Shown one piece after another: positions 1-5,786 of a stretch of DNA of 5,786 nt (position 1 is its first letter; each line of letters begins with the position of its first letter). The translations under genes and the position numbers were made by a program. Below the pieces are notes generated by a model, which worked only from the letters and a program-made list of their open reading frames with translations, did not search any database and had not been told where the DNA came from. The DNA comes from Clostridiales bacterium UBA4698 (GTDB taxonomy: Bacteria; Bacillota; Clostridia; TANB77; UBA1234). The stretch spans positions 1,471-7,256 of the forward strand of contig DHKI01000006.1 of assembly GCA_002404755.1 (NCBI GenBank), in the 5' to 3' direction.

Positions 1-2570
1 GTAAATGTAACTGACTTGCTTGTTGTAGTTCCTGTATTAGTATTTTCTCCTACAGTTGTAGTAGTTCCATCTACTGTACATTTTGAAGAGTCATAAATTA
101 TTTGTGAAGAGTTATCGTGAACTAGCTGACCATTAGGTATAGAGCCATCTTGAATACATACTGTAGCTCCGTAGATTGCCCTAACTGCATTTTTATTAAC
201 TTTTCCAAAGTTTTTATACATAATAATTTTACTACCTCTAGCTTGTACTCCGTTCTGACTGCCTATTACTTTGCAGTTTTGCATTAACAATGTTGTTCCG
301 TGTTCCGCTCCTATAGCATAGTAAGAATTTGATGTTGTTTGGCCATAGACATTAATACTTCTAAGTGTAACAAAACTGCAATTTGAGAAATACATTCCGT
401 AATAATATGTGTTACTACCTACCATACTAGAAGGCATTATAGCAGGTCTTTCACTATCTACTCCGTCAACAATACCTGTAACTGTAGTAGATCCGTAGAT
501 AAACAGTTTTGATGTACAATTATATCCAGCTATATAGCCGTTATAATTTTTCATGTTCATGTATAGATATATATCTCCGTTAGAAAATCCTTTTAGATTA
601 AGATTCTCATTGCATTCTTTGTCTAAAGTAATATAGATGCTATTACCATTTAAATTTCGTGGCAAAGCATCTAAAAAGCCTTGTGCAGTATAGAATTTTG
701 TACTACTAATAACATCAGATGTATCATCACCATCACTTGCTATAGTTACAGATATATCATTTACAAGTGAATTTATAATATCTTTACTGATTATTTTTCT
801 AACAATAAGAGTATCAGCAGTCATATTCCCCTGTGCATTAACTGCTCCATTGAAATTACCATTATTAGCGCTCATATTTCCTTTTTCATCTATAGAAAAT
901 CCACCATTCGCTGATACATAACCTTCTAACTTGATATTTTTAGCCTTAAACAAAATATCTGAATTTGCTATAGCCTGTAAAGCTGCATTAGTTAACGTTA
1001 TACTTGACGAAGTAGAGCCATTCATTACAATCCATTCAAATTGCTCTTTTGTTTGTGTAGCAACTGATTTTGCACCTTGCGCCACACTAAGCGCTTCCCA
1101 TTCAGAACAATATTGTGGGTCTGTAAAGCTTACTGTACCATCATCATAAAATATTTTGTAAGCACTCCATAAATATTTACCTTCTTGATATGTAGGTACA
1201 TAGGTTAGCCAACCAGATACTGCAAATGTGGGAGCTGTAGTCTTAGAAGTTGATACAAAATATATAGTTGTTATTTTTTTTACACCTACTCCTGTATCTC
1301 CTTTTATTTTTGCCCATGTATAACTTCCTATTGTTGTAGGGTCATCTTTATTAAAGTCAGTGCATGTTCCTATATAAGCGCCTACATCTTCTCCGTTATT
1401 AGATGTAAATGTATTACCTCCATCATTAGAATATTTTATATGAAGATACGTTGTTCTTCCATCTCCATCTTTTCCTGGGATTCCTTGCTCACCTCGAGGT
1501 CCCTGCAAACCTTGAAATCTGTACCATTCATATTTTGAAGGATCAACACTATCTTGTTCAGTAAAATCTACATAAGTACCAATATAAGTATCAGGAATTT
1601 CGGTCATTTGACTACTAGAAGTTGGGTTATCTACCGAAGAATATTTTATATGAAAGTAAGAAGTTTTGCCAGATTCTCCTGCTGGTCCTTGAATCCCTTG
1701 CTCACCTTTTTCTCCTTGAATCCCTTGCAAACCTCGTGGTCCTTGAACACCGGCCATACAAACTGCATCTCCAGTTGAACTGTCCCCGTTAGCTTTAGTA
1801 TATACAGTTCTTATCCATAAGTAATTACCTTCTGGAACATTAGTAGGCACTGTTGTGGACCATGTTCCTCCAATTTGTTCAGTTTTACTTGTAGAGATAT
1901 AATACTCATTGTAAACTTTAGTAACTCCTTGTTTGATTTTGTCACTATTATCAGCAACAGTAGTTTGTATTTCATCTACAGTCTGTTCTATTTGGGAATA
2001 TTTATCTAATGCAGCCTGTGCCTTATCTTTTGCACTTGATGCTACACCAGATATTTCTCCAACTTGTGATGTAAATCCATTTATATCCTGCTTAAGAGTT
2101 GAATATAACACTTTTAATTTAACTTTATTTCCATCAGCATCTTCTACAAATCCATCAGATACGAGGGATTCTATTTTGCCATTTTGTTCATCTACTGTCA
2201 ATTTTACTTGTTTGATTTCTGGAATTTTTTCTCCGTCAATATACAAATTTCCGTCATCATCTAGATATAAAGTGTTTTTCTCTCCATTGTTTGTAAGAAT
2301 ATTTACTATACTATTTATATCTGCATCCAATTTATTATCATTTACAGCTTTAATTTGATTTCTTAAATCTGCTTCTTTTTCATTTTCTAGTATTCTTTTA
2401 ATATCATTGTAATTTTCCACATATGCAGCATGTGCTTTTTCTAAGTCATACTTATCATCTTGTGTTATTTTTCTATTAGTGATTACTTTTTCAAGCAAAT
2501 TTACAAGCACATCATAACTAGAGGAGAAATTATCATGTTCTCTAGTTATAGTTTCTATATTGATACTCAA
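1..2570 (-). CDS. Phage tail fibre / putative receptor-binding protein with collagen-like repeats and beta-helix, 3' end outside window
   Basis: A continuous frame of 856 codons with no stop before the window edge, so the C-terminus is missing. The start is TTG at 2568-2570, seven bases after GGGGG; the first in-frame ATG is only at residue 272. Residues 20-90 are charged and helical, and 160-212 are also probably coiled-coil or helical. Module A (215-273, with STSKT and EGNYLW) leads into collagen-like Gly-X-Y (274-300). Module B (301-353, with HIKYS), a second Gly-X-Y run (354-370), a second module B (371-423), a short Gly stretch and a second module A (429-491) follow. Residues 505-600 form a shaft of short Gly/Asn-turn segments (KNIKLEG, then two GNM turns). 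Residues 600-830 have regular short beta strands with Asn/Gly turns, suggesting a right-handed beta-helix of the pectin-lyase type. The visible part ends in a Thr-rich stretch (835-850). These modules resemble Firmicutes siphophage tail proteins known to me. Host-surface binding is inferred from architecture and position; no enzymatic motif was seen. Confidence 0.85.
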   Translation of the reverse strand, partial: MSINIETITREHDNFSSSYDVLVNLLEKVITNRKITQDDKYDLEKAHAAYVENYNDIKRILENEKEADLRNQIKAVNDNKLDADINSIVNILTNNGEKNTLYLDDDGNLYIDGEKIPEIKQVKLTVDEQNGKIESLVSDGFVEDADGNKVKLKVLYSTLKQDINGFTSQVGEISGVASSAKDKAQAALDKYSQIEQTVDEIQTTVADNSDKIKQGVTKVYNEYYISTSKTEQIGGTWSTTVPTNVPEGNYLWIRTVYTKANGDSSTGDAVCMAGVQGPRGLQGIQGEKGEQGIQGPAGESGKTSYFHIKYSSVDNPTSSSQMTEIPDTYIGTYVDFTEQDSVDPSKYEWYRFQGLQGPRGEQGIPGKDGDGRTTYLHIKYSNDGGNTFTSNNGEDVGAYIGTCTDFNKDDPTTIGSYTWAKIKGDTGVGVKKITTIYFVSTSKTTAPTFAVSGWLTYVPTYQEGKYLWSAYKIFYDDGTVSFTDPQYCSEWEALSVAQGAKSVATQTKEQFEWIVMNGSTSSSITLTNAALQAIANSDILFKAKNIKLEGYVSANGGFSIDEKGNMSANNGNFNGAVNAQGNMTADTLIVRKIISKDIINSLVNDISVTIASDGDDTSDVISSTKFYTAQGFLDALPRNLNGNSIYITLDKECNENLNLKGFSNGDIYLYMNMKNYNGYIAGYNCTSKLFIYGSTTVTGIVDGVDSERPAIMPSSMVGSNTYYYGMYFSNCSFVTLRSINVYGQTTSNSYYAIGAEHGTTLLMQNCKVIGSQNGVQARGSKIIMYKNFGKVNKNAVRAIYGATVCIQDGSIPNGQLVHDNSSQIIYDSSKCTVDGTTTTVGENTNTGTTTSKSVTF
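81..773 (-). other. Putative right-handed beta-helix region of the tail fibre
   Basis: Residues 600-830 show irregular but recurrent short hydrophobic strands broken by Asn, Gly and Ser turns, including CSFVTLRSINVYG, TLLMQNCKVIGSQNGVQARG and GATVCIQDG. This resembles rungs of pectin-lyase-like beta-helices used by phage tailspikes and fibres. No clear catalytic cluster for glycan cleavage could be picked out by eye. The fold is inferred from pattern only. Confidence 0.5.
1098..1286 (-). repeat. Fibre module A, copy 2
   Basis: Residues 429-491 begin GVKKITTIYFVSTSKT and contain YQEGKYLW. Similarity to copy 1 is clear at the motifs but lower between them, so this duplication looks older than that of module B or has been under different selection. 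It follows a very short Gly stretch (424-428) that may be the remnant of a third Gly-X-Y run. Confidence 0.7.
1302..1460 (-). repeat. Fibre module B, copy 2
   Basis: Residues 371-423 contain HIKYS (377-381), YIGTCTDF (399-406) and a closing YTWAKIKG. Copy 1 and copy 2 have the same length of 53 residues, and each follows directly on a Gly-X-Y run, so the duplicated unit was probably collagen-like run plus module B. Confidence 0.75.
1461..1511 (-). repeat. Collagen-like Gly-X-Y repeat region 2 in the tail fibre
   Basis: Fibre residues 354-370 form a shorter collagen-like run that includes GPRGEQGIPGKDG. It shares the GLQGPRG type of triplet with region 1, which suggests the two runs arose by duplication. 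It sits between the two copies of module B. Confidence 0.8.
1512..1670 (-). repeat. Fibre module B, copy 1
   Basis: Residues 301-353 contain HIKYS (307-311), YIGTYVDF (329-336) and a closing YEWYRFQG. The module aligns over its whole length with residues 371-423. A perfect 17-base DNA match underlies the HIKYS segment: plus strand 1638-1654 equals 1428-1444. It is probably a small beta domain between collagen-like spacers; its function is not known to me. Confidence 0.75.
1671..1751 (-). repeat. Collagen-like Gly-X-Y repeat region 1 in the tail fibre
   Basis: Fibre residues 274-300 are nine consecutive Gly-X-Y triplets, with Gly at every third position and frequent Gln, Pro, Glu and Lys between. 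At DNA level a perfect 16-base repeat (plus strand TCCTTGAATCCCTTGC) occurs at 1686-1701 and 1713-1728, offset by 27 bases or nine residues. Such repeats in phage fibres are thought to form trimeric collagen-like helices that act as stiff or flexible spacers. Confidence 0.85.
1752..1928 (-). repeat. Fibre module A, copy 1
   Basis: Residues 215-273 begin GVTKVYNEYYISTSKT and contain VPEGNYLW, followed by an aromatic beta strand. The same layout (GV, STSKT, a Trp, VPT, EG-x-YLW) recurs at residues 429-491. The module lies directly before the first collagen-like run. Confidence 0.7.
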
Positions 2571-2577
2571 AATAATT

Positions 2578-2585
2578 CCCCCTTT
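2578..2585 (-). promoter_or_regulatory. Ribosome binding site of the tail fibre gene
   Basis: On the minus strand the sequence reads AAAGGGGG followed by AATTATT and then TTG, giving a seven-base spacer. This is a strong Shine-Dalgarno match and it decides the TTG start at 2570, because no in-frame ATG or GTG lies near it. The site begins directly after the upstream stop codon, so translation of the two genes is probably coupled. I see no promoter or terminator in the 15-base gap, which fits one polycistronic transcript. Confidence 0.8.
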
Positions 2586-5500
2586 TTATAATTTCTTAGG
2601 TCTAGCACAGAATAATATTTTATCTGTTTTATTTGCTGTTATTTCTATTATTCTAACTGCATTTGTAACTGTTGTAGCCTCTATTATGTAAACGGAATTA
2701 CCATCTTCAGTTGGTCCAACAACAATAGCTACATGTGAACAGTTCATATAACGTCCATTTTCTCCGTTATCTCTGTCATAAAAAACCATATCTCCAGGAT
2801 CTAAGTTGGAATAATTAGTTGTATCAATATCATGTAGTACCCAGCCTTTTTTAACACAATATTCAGCCTGTTCTGCTGCTGTCCTTGGTAGCATAAATGC
2901 CCAGCTAGTATCTGAATTTTTAACTAATTTTTTTAATTTATGATTTGAATAAGGACTTTTATCATAGCTTATATCCGCATAAACAAATATGGCCAAAGAA
3001 CTACAGTCTATATTTGCTTTTTTAGCATCAGCATCGTACCATTTATTTAAGTTTCCAGCCATGTCATTTGGGAAACTTGCAGGTTCAGATTTTATTGCAT
3101 ATGAATTATCCCCATATCGTAATTCGTTTTGATTTAGGTATGTTTTTGCAGTTTTTACAACTTTTTCGCCACCTACAAATTTATAAGGATTTGCAAATTC
3201 TCCAGTCTTATCAACTGATACAGAGCCATAATATTTATAATTAATTTTAGGATTTGCATTAGCCATTATTATAATTTTGTAACCTGTATTTGGTTTTGGA
3301 ACTAGTTGACCAGCTATACAATCTACACCTTCAAGATAACAAATTTTACTTTGTGTATAACTAATTTCATCTGCAGTAGTAAATATCATTCTAGCATAAA
3401 AACTTTTATCAACTTTACTTTTAAGTCTGAATTTCAAAGATTTTATAGTTATTTGAGGATAATAATAATTTTTCGTAGATTTCAATAAAATATCTATGTC
3501 TTTGCCTTCTCTTTTTGGTACATTACCATCATCGTCTCCAGTATCTTCTCCACTAGTGTTTCCACTATCATCTTTTTTCTTATAACCTATTGGAGTAGCT
3601 AGTAATTTTTCTTTTATTGCATCATAAAAAACACTAATGCTGCTATCATCCTTGAAGGTATAACCATCATTAGTGTAATTAGGATTTAATATATTTGTAT
3701 AAGTTTCTAATTTACTAGATATATCTAATAAAAATACATCGTCTTCATTTTCACAGAATGATTGTAATTCTGTATTAAATGAATCGATATCGCTATTTAC
3801 ATTTTCATAATCTGTATAAACAGTTCCAACATGTAATTCTTTTAAAATAAAGATTGGTGTGTTCCTATATTTCATTTTTAATATATTTGCAAGGGTTTTA
3901 ATGCCAGATATACCTTTTTCTGTTAAGTTATTTATCCCAAAGTGTATTAATACATAAGGAGTTGTACTTGGATAAACTTTTTCATCATCTTCATATAAGC
4001 CTTCTACTGTAGTTACTAAATTATTATTATCATCATAAAAATCATATGCATTTGCCTTTCTAACTGCTTTTATGTAAACTTCATTCATATCTGTTTTATC
4101 TACAATAGGACTTTGCTCTACATTATTATTGTCAGCTTCAACAAGGTCATAAGGTCTTAAACAGAATCCATATTTATATATATCTGGGTAAACAGCCATA
4201 TAACGAATTGCATTTGGCCAATAATCCCACTTTCTAGCATGTGCAACCATATGAGTACCATCGACCTTACCGCAGTAAATTAATGTATGATGTGTAAAGT
4301 TCTTTGCCATTGCTTTACTTCTTGTAAGAGTATCAGGACACTCTTTATTACACATCATTATAATATCTCCAGCCTTCATGTTCTCAATAGTTGTCTTTGT
4401 TATCTTAAACATTGTATAACCACTTTTTCTCGTTGCATAGTCAACAAGTGTTCCATAAGCACAATATGAATTATCATGAAATATACTTTTTAATCCAGCT
4501 TCACCATAACAACAAGTCACTAAAGAAGAGCAATCGTAACAAATAGGATTTTTTATTCCGTAAAAAGTACCTTTTCTTTTGTTAGGCTTTTTAAAATTCC
4601 AAGTACGATAACTTTGGTCATATGTTGCCAACTTATCTGTATGTTGCTGTACTATAGCTTTTGCAGTATAAACTATAATCTGTCTTATATCAGATGCACT
4701 TGCTTGGCCTGTTCCTTTTGGAGTAGATGTGCCAACTCCATAACCTAATTTATTACCATGTGCATCCATATAATAAGGTAATTGGCCATTTACTACTTTA
4801 TACCAACATAGATATAATTCTACGTTATTTGGTGTTCCTAATCCTTTTTGGTCTTTTAATTTTTGTCTATAAGCTGCAAAGTCAAATTTTCCACTGTCTA
4901 ATTCCTCATACACTTTTAATTTTGTTTCATTTGATTGAGAACTTAGTAAGTAAGAGTCAACAAATGCATATCCATATTTATCGCACACATAATTACTCAC
5001 TATCCAGTTTAATGAGCCTTGTCCCATATTATAAGCTACTAATCCAGCGAATATATTTCCATGCGCATAATCGATAGCTTGACGTAGTTCCCAGCAACCA
5101 AATCTTATTTGATTTAAGATGTTTTTGTCGACTGTTATTCCGTTAACTGTTGTGTTTCCAGCTTTATAAGGTGTCATTGTTGCATAAGAAGGAAGAAATT
5201 TATAAGTGCTGCCGTCTAAATATTTTATAGTTTGTGCCTTATTTCCCCATTCTTTGAAGTATGTACTTCTTTCACATTGCATTAGTCCGTAACCGCCATT
5301 ACTACCTGTAGCATTATAAGGGTCGCCTCTAGATTCTCCCATTATGACTGCATACACTAGATTTGGATCTAAGCCAAATTTCTTACAATAATGTTCAACT
5401 ATAAGATATATTTTGTATTTATTTCCTGTAGATGATAGCTCATTGAGATTTGCTTTATTTTGATATTTACCTATGTCATATTTCTCATATAATGCTAATG

Positions 5501-5786
5501 CTTCTGCATACACGTCATTAGCTGGGTCAGCAGTTGATACAGTTTTAGATGTTTTAACTTGGTAAAATCTGTCATCTCCAAGCCATACACCATTTTTATA
5601 ATCAGTAAGATAAATGGGGTCGCCATCTTCACCTTCATCGGGAGGGTTTGGTTTTGGATTTATAATATCTTGAATTTCATCAAATATTTTGTCTATCTCT
5701 TCTTTTTCTACTCCCATTTTTTCTAAGTATTCTCGTATTTTAGCAATATCCTCGTCAGTCAAATCACCTATTCCAATACCACCAAG
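2586..5786 (-). CDS. Multi-domain phage tail-associated peptidoglycan hydrolase (SLT + NlpC/P60 + SGNH-like + NlpC/P60), 5' end possibly outside window
   Basis: Probable tail-tip lysin that cuts peptidoglycan during DNA entry. Residues are numbered from a TTG at 5762. Residues 1-36 are charged and helical, followed by a Pro/acidic linker (37-48). An SLT lytic-transglycosylase domain spans about 112-270, with candidate catalytic Glu143 in GES, GLMQ at 159-162 and AYNMGQG at 243-249. The first NlpC/P60 domain (about 352-540) has DCSS with Cys411, GD at 465-466, His492 and His508. An SGNH-hydrolase-like domain (about 556-725) has FGINN at 608-612 but no GDS motif. After an acidic Gly/Ser linker (729-750) comes an unassigned beta-rich region (752-855). 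The second NlpC/P60 domain (862-1058) has DCSS with Cys920, GD at 990-991, SHVAIVVG with His1010, and Glu1028. The stop is TAA at 2586-2588. The frame stays open for eight more codons to the window edge and the TTG has no well-spaced ribosome binding site, so the true start probably lies upstream. No signal peptide or membrane segment is visible. The domain calls are firm; the tail-tip role is inferred from the neighbouring fibre gene. Confidence 0.9.
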   Translation of the reverse strand, partial: LGGIGIGDLTDEDIAKIREYLEKMGVEKEEIDKIFDEIQDIINPKPNPPDEGEDGDPIYLTDYKNGVWLGDDRFYQVKTSKTVSTADPANDVYAEALALYEKYDIGKYQNKANLNELSSTGNKYKIYLIVEHYCKKFGLDPNLVYAVIMGESRGDPYNATGSNGGYGLMQCERSTYFKEWGNKAQTIKYLDGSTYKFLPSYATMTPYKAGNTTVNGITVDKNILNQIRFGCWELRQAIDYAHGNIFAGLVAYNMGQGSLNWIVSNYVCDKYGYAFVDSYLLSSQSNETKLKVYEELDSGKFDFAAYRQKLKDQKGLGTPNNVELYLCWYKVVNGQLPYYMDAHGNKLGYGVGTSTPKGTGQASASDIRQIIVYTAKAIVQQHTDKLATYDQSYRTWNFKKPNKRKGTFYGIKNPICYDCSSLVTCCYGEAGLKSIFHDNSYCAYGTLVDYATRKSGYTMFKITKTTIENMKAGDIIMMCNKECPDTLTRSKAMAKNFTHHTLIYCGKVDGTHMVAHARKWDYWPNAIRYMAVYPDIYKYGFCLRPYDLVEADNNNVEQSPIVDKTDMNEVYIKAVRKANAYDFYDDNNNLVTTVEGLYEDDEKVYPSTTPYVLIHFGINNLTEKGISGIKTLANILKMKYRNTPIFILKELHVGTVYTDYENVNSDIDSFNTELQSFCENEDDVFLLDISSKLETYTNILNPNYTNDGYTFKDDSSISVFYDAIKEKLLATPIGYKKKDDSGNTSGEDTGDDDGNVPKREGKDIDILLKSTKNYYYPQITIKSLKFRLKSKVDKSFYARMIFTTADEISYTQSKICYLEGVDCIAGQLVPKPNTGYKIIIMANANPKINYKYYGSVSVDKTGEFANPYKFVGGEKVVKTAKTYLNQNELRYGDNSYAIKSEPASFPNDMAGNLNKWYDADAKKANIDCSSLAIFVYADISYDKSPYSNHKLKKLVKNSDTSWAFMLPRTAAEQAEYCVKKGWVLHDIDTTNYSNLDPGDMVFYDRDNGENGRYMNCSHVAIVVGPTEDGNSVYIIEATTVTNAVRIIEITANKTDKILFCARPKKL
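3588..4097 (-). other. SGNH-hydrolase-like domain lacking recognisable catalytic Ser and His
   Basis: Residues 556-725 of the hydrolase contain VLIHFGINNL (block III, GxND-like), PIFILKELHVG, a later NTELQSFC helix, VFLLDIS and NDGYTF. This is the strand-helix order of SGNH/GDSL esterases. No GDS block I is visible before it, and the usual DG-x-H of block V reads DGYT (699-702), with Thr at the His position. It is therefore probably a non-catalytic relic or a carbohydrate-binding derivative. Confidence 0.6.

Noticed and set aside
931..1149. Plus-strand open frame of 72 codons
   Set aside because: It is antisense to the fibre gene, which is uninterrupted in this stretch; no recognisable features.
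1274..1281. Run of eight T (eight A on the coding strand) as a possible programmed frameshift site
   Set aside because: The fibre frame continues without interruption through it and the alternative frames close quickly, so a functional frameshift is not supported.
1933..2358. Plus-strand open frame of 141 codons
   Set aside because: It lies wholly antisense to the fibre gene, has a Ser/Cys/Leu-rich composition expected from the reverse strand of AT-rich coding DNA, and has no ribosome binding site or domain.
1..2570. Diversity-generating retroelement target in the fibre gene
   Set aside because: The window has no reverse transcriptase, no template-repeat pair with adenine-specific differences, and no visible C-type lectin domain. 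The C-terminus is missing, so it cannot be fully excluded.
4727..5077. Plus-strand open frame of 116 codons with hydrophobic stretches
   Set aside because: It is antisense to the SLT and linker part of the hydrolase. The apparent membrane-like composition comes from reverse-complemented AT-rich codons.
2586..5786. Host autolysin or conjugation (VirB1-like) hydrolase instead of a phage tail lysin
   Set aside because: SLT plus NlpC/P60 pairs also occur in conjugative elements, but there is no signal peptide or membrane segment, and the next gene is a collagen-repeat and beta-helix phage fibre. The first residues may be missing, so some doubt remains.

Overview
The window is a fragment of a late structural module from a tailed phage or prophage, most probably of a low-GC Firmicutes host (Clostridia-like). 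The basis is AT-rich DNA with AGA/AAA-rich codon use, a strong AAAGGGGG ribosome binding site, a TTG start, and domain combinations typical of the tail tip of Gram-positive siphophages. No host gene, integrase or RNA gene is present, so free phage and prophage cannot be told apart.

All the coding information is on the minus strand, in two large genes read from high to low coordinates. The upstream gene (5786 to 2586) encodes a tail-associated cell-wall hydrolase of at least 1058 residues. In order it carries a lytic-transglycosylase (SLT) domain, a first NlpC/P60 cysteine-peptidase domain, a degenerate SGNH-hydrolase-like domain, an unassigned beta-rich domain and a second NlpC/P60 domain, joined by acidic or Gly/Ser-rich linkers. 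Its reading frame is still open at the window edge, so its true N-terminus may be missing.

After a 15-base gap holding only a ribosome binding site, the second gene (2570 to 1) encodes a tail fibre or receptor-binding protein. Its 856 visible residues comprise a helical N-terminus, two kinds of duplicated beta module separated by collagen-like Gly-X-Y stretches, a fibre shaft, and a putative right-handed beta-helix. It runs off the low-coordinate edge without a stop codon.

The two products probably work together at the tail tip: the fibre recognises the cell surface and the multi-domain hydrolase opens the peptidoglycan for DNA entry. The plus-strand open frames are shadows of these two genes. 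The points most worth following up are the SGNH-like domain without recognisable catalytic Ser and His, the pairing of two unlike NlpC/P60 domains with an SLT domain in one polypeptide, and the nested duplicated layout of the fibre.
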